From assembly GCA_947044405.1 (NCBI GenBank), contig CAMRHE010000167.1, positions 1,967,001 through 2,031,000 on the forward strand: a stretch of 64,000 bases of DNA, given 5' to 3'. Shown here piece by piece: positions 33,251 to 45,112 of this stretch. This DNA is from Leptodactylus fallax. Its lineage: Eukaryota > Chordata > Amphibia > Anura > Leptodactylidae. Position numbers and translations under genes: made by a program. The notes under the pieces were generated by a model, which was not told where the DNA came from, did no database searches, and saw only the letters and a program-made list of their open reading frames with translations. How positions within the stretch are numbered: the stretch's first letter is position 1; each line of letters starts with the position of its first letter.

Positions 33251-35655
33251 AAATCGAATTGCATCTAGTTACGCTTCACTCATCTCTAGACAGCACTTAG
33301 TTCCGAGGATTCGGACGCACATGGTGTCCCATAGGTTGCATGTTATTCTCCTGGAAACACTACGTGCATGGGGCTAGGAGAAGGTGAAATACTAAATATA
33401 GAGCAGATCTTATATTAGTCATAGGCTCACTATTGATATACCAGAGGTAACATTTAGGGCAGTTACACCGGCAGATATAACAAGCATCTATTGATTAGAT
33501 AGTTGATCGACCCTGGTCAGCTTCCATTTACATGTGTCAATCATCAAACTCGACGGGGACAACCAAACACCCAAATTTACACAGAAAAATGGTCTTTTAT
33601 AGGGGTGAAAAGAAAACAGTATATAAAATGCAGGTTAAGATGTTTAATGGAGTCAGCAAGCATGAACAGCATACCCCCCCAAATAAAAACTGACAAAAAA
33701 TAATTATGAAAAATCCCAAAATCTCTTATCCTATGCTTACTATCACAAAAGTATATTACACAGAACCTGACCTGGCCTAGACTGGGACTAATAAAGCCAC
33801 TGCGTTCCTATAAGTCACTTCAACCCACACACATTACAATAGGCTCCCCAACACTGTTTTGGTCCACTGATGACCTACACATTTCGTAGATCAAGATAGC
33901 CCTATCATTCTTGGTATTCAGCATGTTACCTCTCTAATCCTTGCCATGGTTCCCCCTCTCATCCCTGGTCCACAGTATCTATTTAAATCTAGGCTCTCAT
34001 CATGGTTACTCTCCTTGACCCCAGTATGGCTCCTTCTGTCATTACTGGTTCCCAATAAGGTATCTCTTTAAACCTTGGTCTTCAGCTTGGTCCTCCTCCT
34101 GGACCCCAGCATGGCTACCCTCACAATCCTGATTCCTCTCATTCCTAGACCCCTTTCCATTTCCCCCTTTACTGCTAACATTGACAGTACTTGCTGACAT
34201 TTCATAGGCCACCCATGCCCATTTTGATGCTTACATCAAACCCACCCTATTTGTGTCCCAGTTCCCATGATAGTCCTGGCAAAATTGGGACTGTTGGCAT
34301 GTATGCCAGGACATCTCAGTGTCCATTTTCCCATAATCAAACTGACTATGACCTGGGCTCTCTGCTCCAGTTTGATGGTGAGGAATGTATTTTGGAAGGG
34401 ACAAGCAGGGGTTGATAGTTGGGGGGAATCACCATCAATCCACTTTTTTTATATATTTAGGTATAAAGTTCAGGCACTGAACTGAACCTTTGCCTTGGCT
34501 GAAGGAAGGCCTGGCTACAGCTCTGATGTCTCTCACAAGTCTCTTGCTCGCTGCAGTCCAGTGATGTGGTCAGCACAGAGCGGTGTCCATATTGGTCCCA
34601 TTGTATGTAAGTTCAATGTGTAGTCTTTTTCGAAGGGGTTCAATAAATAGTTTGCTCTAAAAACTGGTCTTTGGTTGGATAAGGATGGGGCGGGGTATCA
34701 TGGAAGGCTGAAAAGAGGGGGGTCTTCTCAAAGGAATAGGGAGGTGTCACTGGACAGCTCCAGGGGCCTTTGTTATGTCCCTAGCTGACAGTATAAGGCC
34801 ATCAGCTCTGGGGATCACAGGCTAGTGGAGGGGTGACAAAGGGATTGTTGTGCAAAAAGAGTTAAACCGCCATCTTCCATCCATCATGAATATGTCGGCA
34901 TACTGGAAGGGGTTAAAGCCTTGACTGGTCATTGGACTCTGTTACCTCTACGATCACTAGAACCAGGAGCCCCATCCCTACACAGAGATGCTTCCCACAT
35001 GGCACAGTGATAGCTGCTATGCAAATGGATTCAAGTGAATTTGGGATTAGAACTCTTCTGGGAGAACAAAAAATGAAAAGTGGTCGCTGTTCAACACCAT
35101 GATTGTAATGATCAGGGGTGATCCGGCAGCCGCCAAGTCTCTTCTGATAGTTGCACCTTAAAGTGTTACTGTAAGAAATAAGTATGTTCTTCCACTTGTA
35201 GTGAAGATGCAGCCTGTGGATAAGTGCACGAAAGTGCTAAGGAATTCCTCTAATTTGTCCCACAATTAGCTCAACCTCTGCCTTTTCATTATACTTGGAG
35301 GCATAAATGTCCAGCTCTTCAGCCAGAAACTTAAATAGGGAAATGGCCGTAGGCTGCGTGTCTGATGTCCTGAAAATGGACTGATAATGGCGAGGTTTAC
35401 TGTCATTTACTGATCTCTGTTAATCCTGCACAGCACATGAAGACTAGAGGCGGATTGTTAGCCCATCATCTTGTAAGATTCCTCACAATTTACCATTCTA
35501 AACACAGTTTGTGAGGACAGATAAAGAAAGCAATAACATAGACGGTGCTACATTCACAGGTAGTGCAACCAAAAGTCACCTTCTTAATGTAATCCAGTGG
35601 TCTCTATAGATACAGCTCTTCTAATATAGGCAATGTCAGGGTGTCATATTATTGT
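33251..35655. other. No gene recognised; degenerate C/T-rich repeat
   Basis: At about 33930-34180 wording such as CTCATCCCTGGTCC, GTCATTACTGGTTCC and ACAATCCTGATTCC recurs irregularly, suggesting an old decayed minisatellite. No coding frame was convincing. Confidence 0.4.
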
Positions 35656-35659
35656 CATT

Positions 35660-36280
35660 AGGGGACAATATTATAGTAGTTTTATTCTTGTACATGGAAG
35701 CAGTATTGTAGTAGTTATATTCTTGTACATGGGGGCAGTATTATAGTAATTATATTCTTGTACACGGGGCAGTATTATAGTAATTATATTCTTGTACACG
35801 GGGCAGTATTATAGTAATTATATTCTTGTACATGGGGCAGTATTATAGTAGTTATATTCTTGTACATGGGGCAGTATTATAGTAGTTATATTCTTGTACA
35901 TAGGAGCAGTATTATAGTAGTTATATTCTTGTACTTAGGGGTAGTATTATAGTAGTTATATTCTTGTACATAGGAGCAGTATTATAGTAGTTATATTCTT
36001 GTACATAGGGGCAGTATTATAGTAGTTATATTCTTGTACATATGAAGCAGTATTATAGTAGTTATATTCTTGTACCTGGGGCAGTATTATAGTAATTATA
36101 TTCTTGTACATGGGGGCAGTATTATAGTAGCTATATTCTTGTACATAGGAGCAGTATTATAGTAGTTATATTCTTGTACATAGGGGGCAGTATTATAGTA
36201 GTATATTCTTGTACATAGGAGCAGTATTATAGTAGTTCTATTCTTGTACATAGGGGGCAGTATTATGGCAGTTGTAGTTT
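35660..36280. repeat. 35-bp minisatellite, about 17-18 copies
   Basis: The unit is GCAGTATTATAGTAGTTATA then TTCTTGTACATAGGG, with lengths of 34-36 bp. The array is uninterrupted, with copies differing at AGTAGTT/AGTAATT and CATGG/CATAGG/CACGG. Frames crossing it on the minus strand are artefacts. Confidence 0.95.
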
Positions 36281-36419
36281 TGTTTGTAGGGGCCAACAAT
36301 ATATTGCATAATAAAATTGTGTACGTACTGTGTTTAGAAGAGGTTTTATCTCCACCTGTAATCCATTCAGTCAAACTGGAATGAACTAGAATGAAGTTTT
36401 TTTGTCACTATTATCCATA

Positions 36420-37938
36420 CAGTCATATGAAAAAGTTTAGGCACCCCTATTAATCTTAATCATTTTTAGTTCTAAATATTTGGGTGTTTGCAACAGCCAT
36501 TTCAATTTGATATATCTAATATCTGATGGACACAGTAATATTTCAGGATTGAAATGAGGTTTATTGTACTAACAGAAAATGTGCAATATGCATTAAACCA
36601 AAATTTGACCGGTGCAAAAATTTGGGTACCCTTATCATTTTATTGATTTGAATACTCCTAACTACTTTTTACTGACTTACTGAAGCACAAAATTGCATCA
36701 TGGGCTCCTCAAAACAACTCTCAAATGATCTGAAAACAAAGATTGTTCAAGGGAAGGATACAAAAAGTTGTCTCAGAGATTTAACCTGTCAGTTTCCACT
36801 GTGAGGAACATAGTAAGGAAATGGAAGACCACAGGGACAGTTCTTGTTCAGCCCAGAAGTGGCAGGCCAAGAAAAATATCAGAAAGGCAGAGAAGAAGAA
36901 TGGTGAGAACAGTCAAAGACAATCCACAGACCACCTCCAAAGAGCTGCAGCATCATCTTGCTGCAGATGGTGTCACTGTGCATCGGTCAACAATACAGCA
37001 CACTTTGCACAAGGAGAAGCTGTATGGGAGAGTGATGCGAAAGAAGCCGTTTCTGAAAGCACGCCACAAACAGAGTCGCCTGAGGTATGCAAAAGCACAT
37101 TTGGACAAGCCAGCTTCATTTTGGAAGAAGGTCCTGTGGACTGATGAAACAAAGATTGAGTTGTTTGGTCATACAAAAAGGCGTTATGCATGGCGTCAAA
37201 AAAACACAGCATTCCAAGAAAAACACTTGCTACCCACTGTAAAATTTGGTGGAGGTTCCATCATGCTTTGGGGCTGTGTGGCCAATGCCGGCACCGGGAA
37301 TCTTGTTAAAGTTGAGGGTCGCATGGATTCAACTCAGTATCAGCAGATTCTTGAGAATAATGTACAAGAATCAGTGAGGAATTTGAAGTTACGCCGGGGA
37401 TGGATATTTCAGCAAGACAATGATCCAAAACACAGCTCCAAATCTACTCAGGCATTCATGCAGAGGAACAATTACAATGTTCTGGAATGGCCATCCCAGT
37501 CCCCAGACCTGAATATCATTGAACATCTGTGGGATAATTTGAAGCGGGCTGTCCATGCTCGGCGACCATCAAACTTAACTGAACTGGAATTGTTTTGTAA
37601 AGAGGAATGGTCAAAAATACCTTCATCCAGGATCCCAGGAACTGATTAAAAGGTACAGGAAGCGACTAGAGGCTGTTATTTTTGTAAAAAGGGGATCTAC
37701 TAAATATTAATGTCACTTTTCTGTTGAGGTGCCCATACTTTTGCACCGGTCAAATTTTGGTTTAATGCATATTGCACATTTTCTGTTAGTACAATAAACC
37801 TCATTTCAATCCTGAAATATTACTGTGTCCATCAGTTATTAGATATATCAAATTGACATGGCTGTTGCAAACACCCAAATATTTAGAACTAAAATTGATT
37901 AAGATTAATAGGAGTGCCCAAACTTTTTCATATGACTG
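36420..37938 (+). mobile_element. Tc1-like transposon, third family, best preserved
   Basis: The element is 1519 bp, flanked by TA (36418-36419 and 37939-37940), with termini CAGTCATATGAAAAAGTTTA at the left and its near reverse complement at the right. The inverted repeats are about 210 bp, with an inner GGTGCAAAAATTTGGGTACC versus outer TTTAGGCACCCC direct-repeat relation. Both ends are present, and the transposase has only two visible lesions. Confidence 0.95.
36700..37710 (+). pseudogene. Tc1-like DD34E transposase, nearly complete
   Basis: The likely start is the ATG at 36700 (MGSSKQLSNDLKTKIVQG). A frame change near 36750 leads into SQRFNLSVSTVRNIVRKW, and the frame is then open to 37649. 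Domains in order are the first helix-turn-helix, a GRPRK hook-like basic motif with a second helix-turn-helix, then the catalytic core: WTDETKIELFG (Asp), [10 protein letters not shown] (Asp), SPDLNIIEHLW (Glu), all three acidic residues present. A small insertion near 37635 shifts the last residues, and the other frame continues to a TAA at 37708-37710. Family proteins are about 340 residues, matching this span. It would excise and insert the element at TA. The two indels make it inactive as it stands. Confidence 0.93.
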
Positions 37939-37940
37939 TA

Positions 37941-38329
37941 TGTTAGCTGTATATCCTAGAATAATACGATGTCAGTCACAACAAATATAGCTTGGTATTT
38001 GTCCTTATGTAGTTTCCATTGAGTCACTTATCATTACATTATGAGCGCATCTGAGGAGATTTGGAACCACAAATTTAATTATCCTGCATCATCCTGGATT
38101 ATGTCTAATAGCGAAAGAATGTCTTGAACAAATATGAGGTGAAAAAGTTTTACAATTTGTGTGTGAATTAGAGTTAGGACTTACTGAAACTACATTTGAA
38201 ATGTGGATAATTCTAAATAGTTAACCCAGAAATATCTAAAAGCATTTGTTCTCCCTTGAATATAATGCTTCTATTTTTATAGACATAGTCAGCAAAAAGT
38301 GGAACTTTTCAAATATATTTATTTTTCTT
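37941..38329. other. No gene recognised
   Basis: AT-rich sequence without identifiable features. Confidence 0.5.
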
Positions 38330-38452
38330 GTACTGATCCTGAGTTACATCCTGTATTGTACTCCAGAGCAGCACTCACTATTCTTCTGGTGCAGTCACTG
38401 TGTACATATATTACATTACTTATCCTGTACTGTTCCTGAGTTACATCCTGTA
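38330..38452. repeat. 97-bp tandem repeat, left remnant
   Basis: About 1.3 units of a repeat containing CTGATCCTGAGTTACATCCT, CTCCAGAGCAGCACTCACTA and GTGCAGTCACTGTGTACAT lie here. The same repeat in the same orientation resumes at 51409, beyond the LINE complex. The left remnant stops at CATCCTGTA. Confidence 0.92.
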
Positions 38453-38475
38453 GTTCTTTTATTAATAAAATTATA

Positions 38476-38490
38476 AAACATAGCAATCTT
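38476..38490. repeat. Target-site duplication of the L1, 3' side
   Basis: AAACATAGCAATCTT is identical to 44412-44426. Confidence 0.93.
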
Positions 38491-38735
38491 TTTTTTATAT
38501 AACTGTAATTTTATTGAAAAATTTTTCATTAACAAGGAATAAAGAAAAAACAAAAAAACAATAATAATCAAACAAACAGGAAGCATTGAGGTAAATAGAG
38601 GCTATCTGCCTCCTCCCCCTTAAGCAATATGCATTTAAATTAAGCAGTGAACAAGGGAGGGGGGAATGGAGGGGTTAAGAAGACAAGGGTAGGACCAAAG
38701 GGAAGGGGGGGGGGAGGGAAGGAGAGGACTAGAGA

Positions 38736-41700
38736 TCAGAGACCCTGTGATGTACAATACATGTCCCAGGGTGCCCAAATAGCCCCAAAGGCTTCCCGTG
38801 AATTATGTAGGCCAGCAGTCAGGTATTCAAGACTCCTCACATCCTTCATTCTAGCCACAAGCTCAAGACTAGATGGGGGACTCACCTTCTTCCAGTTTCT
38901 AGCTATGAGAGTTTTAACTGCAGTACAAAGATGCAAGAAAAGCCTGGATGACTTATTGCTCAGGTGTCTGGGGGGAAGGTTCAGGAGATAAAGAAGAGGG
39001 TCAAGAGGAACCTCTTGCAAAAAGAGAGCAGTCGTCAGAGTCCTGACCTCCCTCCAAAAACCGAGGATGAGAGGGCACGTCCAAAAGATATGGTGCAGGG
39101 TACCCACCGCAGCTCCACAGCGCCAGCACCATGGGGGAACTAATGGGTTTAAAGTATGAAGGAGAGCCGGAGTATGATACCAATGCATGAACAGCTTATA
39201 CTGCGTTTCCCTAAACGTAATGCACTGAGATGATTTCTGGGCCCGAGACCATACAATCCGCCACTGTTCCTGGGAGATGGGTTTACCCACCGCCTCCTCC
39301 CATTTAAGCATATAGCGATGATTAACAGGAGAGCCTGTAGTTTGTGAGTTAAGAAGTTGGTAAATAGAGGATATAAAGCCCCTAGTGGACGTGCCTGCAC
39401 GGCAAATCTTTTCAAAAGCGGTGGGGAGTGACACCTTAAGAGACCCATGGAGGGAGCGGACAAAGTGAACCACCTGCAAGTAATGGAACCATTCAGTACC
39501 TGGCAGGTTTTGATTAGCTGTAAGATGAGCAAAGGACCTGAGTTCCAAGGTTCCAGGGTCAACCATATCAGCAATCCGGTAAAGGCCAGCTTCAGACCAC
39601 ACTTTAGTCATAGATGACCATAGATGAGCGCGGGGACATCAGGGAGAATCTAGCACAACAGGTAGACCAGATAGATCTAGTAAACCGAATGGGGCCCAAC
39701 AGGTACGAGGCAGGGGGGGTGGGGGGGAGCTGACCCACAGAAGCGCGTTAGGATGCATGGGTGCCAGCCATAGCTTCTCTATCTGCACCCATCTAGTATA
39801 TGCTGGCATAGCCGCCCAGAATGGGATATGGCGTAAGTGGGCCGCCCAGTAATAATGTAACAGATGTGGGACAGCCATACCCCCAGACCCCCTATCCGCC
39901 AGCATAACAGATCTAGGTATTCGGTGTCGTTTTGCTTTCCAGATAAACTGGAAGATAGCTTTCTGTAGGTTCCGTAATTCTCCCCGAGGTATCGCGACTG
40001 GGAGCGTCTCGAAAAAATACAGTAGCTTCGGGAGGAGAGTCATCTTGACCGCAGCAATTCTCCCCAAAAGGGAGATAGGCAAGGGTTGCCATTTGTCCAA
40101 TAGGGCTCTTAGCTCACAAAACAACCGCGGGTAGTTTGCCGAGTAGAGGGTCGCATAGGAGGTGGATATATGGACTCCCAGGTAGTGGATAGAGGACTCC
40201 CGCCACTGGAAATCGTAATTACTGCGGAGGAGAAGGAGAAGGTCCCGTGGGATGTTAAGTGGGAGTGCCTCAGTCTTCGCGGGGTTCACCTTATACCCTG
40301 AGAGATCACCATAGGTCTCTAGCGAGCGCAGCAAGTTTGGAAGGGTAGTATGAGGGGAGGTGAAAGTGAGGAGTACATCGTCCGCGAAGAGAGATATCTT
40401 AAATTCCTTATCTTGGACCATGATCCCCTTGATATTAGGGTCTCGCCTAATCTTGGCCGCTAGCGGTTCAATGCAGAGGGCAAATATGATGGGTGACAGG
40501 GGGCAACCCTGCCTAGTGCCATTTCGAATAGGGAAGGAGGGCGAAGATGCATGGGGAAGCTTAATTGCTGCTGAGGGTAAGGAGTAAAGGGCCTGGATAG
40601 CTGTGAGAAACGATCCCGTAAGCCCGAACGCCTTAAGCGTAGTATGCATAAACGACCAATTTATGCGGTCAAAAGCCTTTTCAGCGTCCAGGCTCAAGAG
40701 AAGGGCCGGGGTAGAATAATGATTGGCCACCTCCACCAAATCCACAGTCCTCCTGGTGTTGTCACCACCCTGACGACAGGGGATGAATCCCACCTGGTCC
40801 TTATGGATTATGGACAAGCAGAGGGAGCCAAGCATTCAGTCTATTGGCTAAGAGTTTGGTGAAAAGTTTCAGGTCCGTGTTCAGCAAAGCAATCGGTCGG
40901 TAGTTAGCACAATCCTGCAAGTCCTTACCCGGTTTAGGGACCAATGTGAGTAGTGAAGAGAGCATAGTCGGGGGTATAGGGGAACCTGAAAGGAAGGAAT
41001 TGAAGAGGGACAATAGATGAGCAGAGAGTTCACCCTGGAAAACCTTATAATAATTGTAAGTGAACCCATCTGGGCCTGGGGCTTTCCCATTTGGGAGGTC
41101 CCTCAGGACCCCTTCTAGTTCTTCTAGTTCTAGTTATACCCCTTCTGACGGGTATAAAGGAGAAGTCGTTCCACATGGCGGGTCTCCAAATCACGGAGGT
41201 CCGCCCGGGCCAGGACCAAACGGCGAAGAACCCCCAGGGATGGATGCACTGCCAAAGTCGTCGTAAGGGACCGAATACGGGCTTGGAGGAGCTGTTCCTG
41301 GGCCTGTCTGTCCCTTTTAAGCCTAGAAGCCAATGCGATACAGCATCCTCTCATGACCGCCTTATGGGCTTCCCAGAGAATGGCAAGAGAGTCTACCGAG
41401 CCTAAGTTGTCCCTAAAATAATCTATCAAGTGTGTGCGCAGGGTCTCGAGGGAGGTCGGCGATTTGAGCAGTGTTTCGTTAAGACGCCAATGACATTGGC
41501 GAGTAGGCACTGGAGTCGTAGATAAGGTAACCACGACTGGGGCATGATCAGACCAGGTGAGAGGGCCAATGTTCGTGTCCCTAAGCAAACGAAGAGCGGG
41601 AGCATTTCCAAAGAAGTAGTCAATGCGGGTGTGAGTGTTATGAGGGTGAGAAAAGAAGGTGTAGGAGCGCGCCGTAGGATTGTCCACTCGCCAAAGGTCA

Positions 41701-42235
41701 TACAAAGAGTGGGCGCGGATCAGCCTGCGGAACTCCCTTGCAAGTTGGGCCAACCTATGGGGGGTTGGGCCCTGGGGTAACGCCAGACGATCCGCCCGTT
41801 CAGAGAAGACCATGTTAAAGTCTCCCCCCACCAGCCAAGCTGATGGTGGGAGAGCGCGCAGACGGGAGAATACCCGGCGCAAGAACGGGATCTGCGCTGA
41901 ATTGGGGGCATAGACATTGCATAAAACAATCGGGGCACCATAAAGGAGCCCCTCCAAGATAACAAACCGGCCACCTGGGTCTATGTGGGAAGTCATCACT
42001 GTAATTGGGCAGGATCGAGAAAGAAGGATAGCCACCCCAGCTCTGCGTCGATTGTGGAAGGCCGAAAAAGCTACGGGAAAATAATGCTTAGCGAAGGCAA
42101 AAGTACCAGCGCGGTCAAAATGAGTCTCCTGAAGAAACGCCACATCCGCTCGTAAGGAGCAGAGTTCTCTAAGGACATGGCGCCTTTTAATGTTGGAACC
42201 CAGGCCCTTGACATTAATTGTCACGCACCTAACCA
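38736..42235 (-). pseudogene. L1 ORF2: endonuclease and reverse transcriptase, four fragments
   Basis: The probable start is the ATG at 42233-42235 (MVRCVTINVKGLGSN); an open extension upstream reaches 42335. The APE-type endonuclease shows TINVKG, FLQETH, YAPN, GGDFN and WSDHAPVVV. The frame is lost near 41130, where TAGAA motifs repeat, continues with the pre-RT region (LPNGKAPGPDGFTY in another frame), then NYRPIALLNTDLKL, and is lost again near 40820 by a 7-base tandem duplication (TCCATAA twice). Reverse transcriptase follows in 40835-39639: KDQVGFIP, LSLDAEKAFDRINW (motif A), GTRQGCPLSPIIF (motif B), LFADDVLLTF (motif C, both Asp intact). A single in-frame TGA at 39639-39641 separates the C-terminal part, which ends at 38736 and has a CWRCGAAVGTLHHIFWTC cysteine motif. 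The intact product would be about 1160 residues and drive target-primed reverse transcription. Confidence 0.93.
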
Positions 42236-42803
42236 TTGGGACCCAGGATTGGAGGACAGTGGCGGATTGCAATAAGCTCACCCATCTCACATGACGCTGG
42301 CAAGTTTCCCTCGGAGAGGCAAAAGGGCAATCCACAAACAGGAACCCAAAGTCGAGGCAGGGTCTCTAGATCAGGGAGGGGGGGGAAAGAGAGGGAGGGA
42401 GGGAGGCAAAAGACATCATAAATGACAAAGTAAAAATAAAAACAGTTAAACAATACTTTGTGGGCGAGGCTAAGTCACTCGCCTGGGGACCAATGAGGGC
42501 AGCCAGAGGTCCAATCAGGATCAATGGCCGCACAGTCCAAGTATCCCCTTAGGGGGGAGAGCGTGGACAGGAGGTCGGAGGGGAGGCGGTGGATCCCCAA
42601 CCACCAGTAAAAAGAAGGAAGGAAGGGGAGTCACCGAAACCCCACCCCGCCCCACTCCGCTAAAACAATCCAATAATAAGCATAATAGATGAGACCCGTA
42701 GACCTAAAAAAAGAAAAAAAGAGAAGCAAACATAACATTAAGGCATGCAGATTCCAAAGCACCACCGAGAAAAGGGAGAACGTCTCAAGGGGGGGCAGCC
42801 TCC
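42236..42803 (-). other. L1 inter-ORF region
   Basis: About 570 bases separate the ORF1 stop (42804) from the likely ORF2 start. On the coding strand the stretch is pyrimidine-rich (C and T runs around 42370-42410). No separate gene is seen. Confidence 0.6.
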
Positions 42804-44313
42804 TCAGGGATCAGTCTCCAGCCGGGGCCTCCGAGTGGTCACCACCGCGGAGGATGCATGACGTCGTCTGGGCTCCAATCGTTGCCAAACCGGTGGTGGG
42901 GGAGGGGGTGGAGAGAATAGCTCCCAGTCTGTTAAATCCGGCAGGGGAACATCCAGTAGGTCACAGAAGAGAGGCAAATCCGCAAAGGAGCGAAGCATAG
43001 CGGAGCGACCATCCCTACGAGCAATGAGAGCAAACGGAAATCCCCACCGGTAAGGAATTTGGTGCTCCTGAAGAATCTGGAGGAGGGGTCGGAGATGGCG
43101 GCGTTTGTGGAGGGTGATTAGCGACAGATCCTGATAGAATTGTAGTGGAGCTCCCTGAAACTCGAAGTCTTTGAGTTTGCGCACTTTGCTCATTATAGCC
43201 TCTTTAAGGGTGAAGTCGTGGAGGCAGCAGATGACATCACGGGGTGTGGCGGAAGATCCTCTGGGTCGAAGGGCTCGATGTGCCCTATCAAACTTAATTT
43301 TGTGGGACGGGGGCTCCTGCAGTATAGTGTTGAAGACAGCCTCCAGCAGAACAGGCAGATCCTCAGATTGGTCAGCCTCTGGGAGTCCCTTGACGCGTAT
43401 ATTGTTGCGCCGGCCCCTGTTGTCAAGATCCTCCAAGTGGCGTTGCATGTCCCGTATAGCTGAACCCTGTTCAGTGGTAGTATCATGCAGTGAGGCAACA
43501 TAGTCCCTGGTAGTGTCATGGTCATTCTCCAGCGTGTCCATTCGGTTAGCAATGGAGTGTAAATCAGTGCGGAGAGTAGCAATTTCAGATCGGAAGGATG
43601 CTGTGATTTCCGCAACCATACTTTTAAGGTCTTGTTTAGTAGTAAGTTGAGGAAGAAGGTCCGCCATGGATGATGGTGCTGAAGATGGGCCTGGGATACA
43701 GCTCTGGGGGTACAGGACTGGAGGGGGGGGAGCCATAATCCTTGGGAGTGCGGGGCAGAGGAGCCCCTACGCCAGCGTCCCTCACCACGCCATCCCCCTC
43801 TGAGCCATGGAGGGGGGGGGGGGTGATGGGGGAAGATAGTAGCCGGGGGGCCACAGAGACCAGCTCTGTGGCCACAGGCTGCAACTCATCAGCGGTGCAG
43901 GAGGGAGCAGAGCCACTGACCTCAGAACTCCTTGAGAAGCTGGAAACATCCGGGGTCCTCTCATGCCGCTCTGCCAGGAGTGCTGGTGAAGCAGAATGTA
44001 GTTGCTGGGACATCCCAGGGTGAGGAGACTGTGGGAGTACTCGTGCTGGGGAAACTCTGGGTTGCCCAGGAGCCGACAGGGATCTCTGTTGAAGCGGCGC
44101 TCCGCTGGCTGACAGGGGGAGCGCGGGAGGAGAGAAGCTGCGCTGCGACCCCTGTGCCTGGAGAGCGGAGGAAATCCAAGATGGCCGCCCCGCAGCAGCC
44201 TGGCCCGGTAGAGAAGGCCGCTGGGCCAGAAAGGCGTCCAGGGTGGCCCCCCCAGACCTCTCCACGGGCGCTGGGGTGCCTGGGGCCACCTTCCTCGGTA
44301 AGCGCTTGCCCAT
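42804..44313 (-). pseudogene. L1 ORF1 protein, split at a C-run
   Basis: The N-terminal part (start 44313, MGKRLPRKVAPGTPAP) is about 195 residues, rich in Pro and Ser and without known fold. At a run of eight C on the coding strand (complement near 43724-43731) the frame changes to the 310-residue part ending at 42804. That part has a heptad-rich coiled coil at about residues 30-105 (ATLRTDLHSIANRMDTLE to MQRHLEDLDNR), an RRM-like domain from NNIRVKGLPE, and a C-terminal domain with LKDFEFQGAPLQFYQDLS. This is the Transposase_22 type of L1 ORF1p, a trimeric RNA-binding chaperone that coats L1 RNA. A one-base change in the C-run would explain the split. It is also a plausible site for polymerase slippage or sequencing error. 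Confidence 0.88.
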
Positions 44314-44411
44314 ACTGCGCTTGCTGAGGGGTCCACGGGTCTCAGTAGCGAGCGGAGGAGCGGAGAAGGACCTGCGCGCGTGCTACTCCATGCGCGTCCA
44401 GGCCACGCCCC
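44314..44411 (-). promoter_or_regulatory. L1 5' UTR, candidate internal promoter
   Basis: The 98 bases before ORF1 are GC-rich and begin GGGGCGTGGCC, resembling a GC box. L1 5' UTRs carry an internal pol II promoter, and its presence here is inferred from position and composition only. Confidence 0.4.
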
Positions 44412-44426
44412 AAACATAGCAATCTT
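44412..44426. repeat. Target-site duplication of the L1, 5' side
   Basis: AAACATAGCAATCTT is a perfect copy of 38476-38490. Confidence 0.93.
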
Positions 44427-45112
44427 AATAAACATTAAACATAACAAAATAACATAACAAGTGACTATTCTATAATACAATATATACACTATATACAGGT
44501 TAGTATATTGACTGGTCCAGCCTCATTCACACCAAACACTCCTCAACCGCACTAATACCAGTAATACACAATCTCACGGGCTGATCCACCTGCCCACAAC
44601 GCCAAGAAACAAACCACATTAATGACAAAAATTATATAATAAACAAAAACTTATACAATATTATATATATACATACACACACCAATAAACCAGAATTTTT
44701 TTTAAATTTTTTTTTATTTTTTTCCCCCAACCTAAAACCCACAACCAGTCCCCAGCCCCACACACAATCCAGGCACTGGTCCAACGTCCAAAGTCTGCGT
44801 ATAAGTCCATACCAGGCCAAGAAAACCAGAAATCCCCCTCCCCACCTAACTGCTATCCCTATATATACACTATATACAACCTGTTAAAAGAATACACAGC
44901 ATGCAAAACACAATTTTTTTTTCCCTCCCCTAAGCTAAAACCCAAGCCCACGCACAACCCAGTCCAAGAAATCCAAATTCCCCCTCCCCCACTGACCCAC
45001 CTCCCAACCTAACTAGTATACCCATATCACATCCACACAGCAAACACTAAGCCCAAGCTCGACACCTGCAAGCCCTATATCCTACTATTACTGAGCAAAA
45101 CAAAACAAAAAT
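44427..45112 (-). other. Tx1-clade LINE 3' UTR
   Basis: This long untranslated stretch between the end of ORF2 and the L1 insertion site is A- and C-rich on the plus strand. It contains repeated TATATACACTATATACA wording at 44482 and 44860. No coding frame is present. Confidence 0.6.

Larger units (their letters stand above)
38491..44411 (-). mobile_element. Full-length L1 LINE
   Basis: The element is 5921 bp on the minus strand, with identical 15-bp flanks at 38476-38490 and 44412-44426. The 5' end reads GGGGCGTGGCCTGGACGCGC, a GC-rich start typical of complete L1 5' UTRs, and the 3' end has AATAAA (complement at about 38510-38515) and a short A tail. The 3' UTR is polypyrimidine-rich on the coding strand. 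Both open reading frames are present, interrupted by few lesions. It inserted into the 3' UTR of the Tx1-clade LINE in the same orientation. The perfect duplication indicates a fairly recent event. Confidence 0.95.

Noticed and set aside
35660..36280. CRISPR-like array of short repeats
   Set aside because: Units abut directly without unique spacers and the genome is vertebrate. It is a minisatellite.
43742..44327. Plus-strand frames opposite L1 ORF1
   Set aside because: Antisense shadows of a GC-rich coding region already explained by L1 ORF1.
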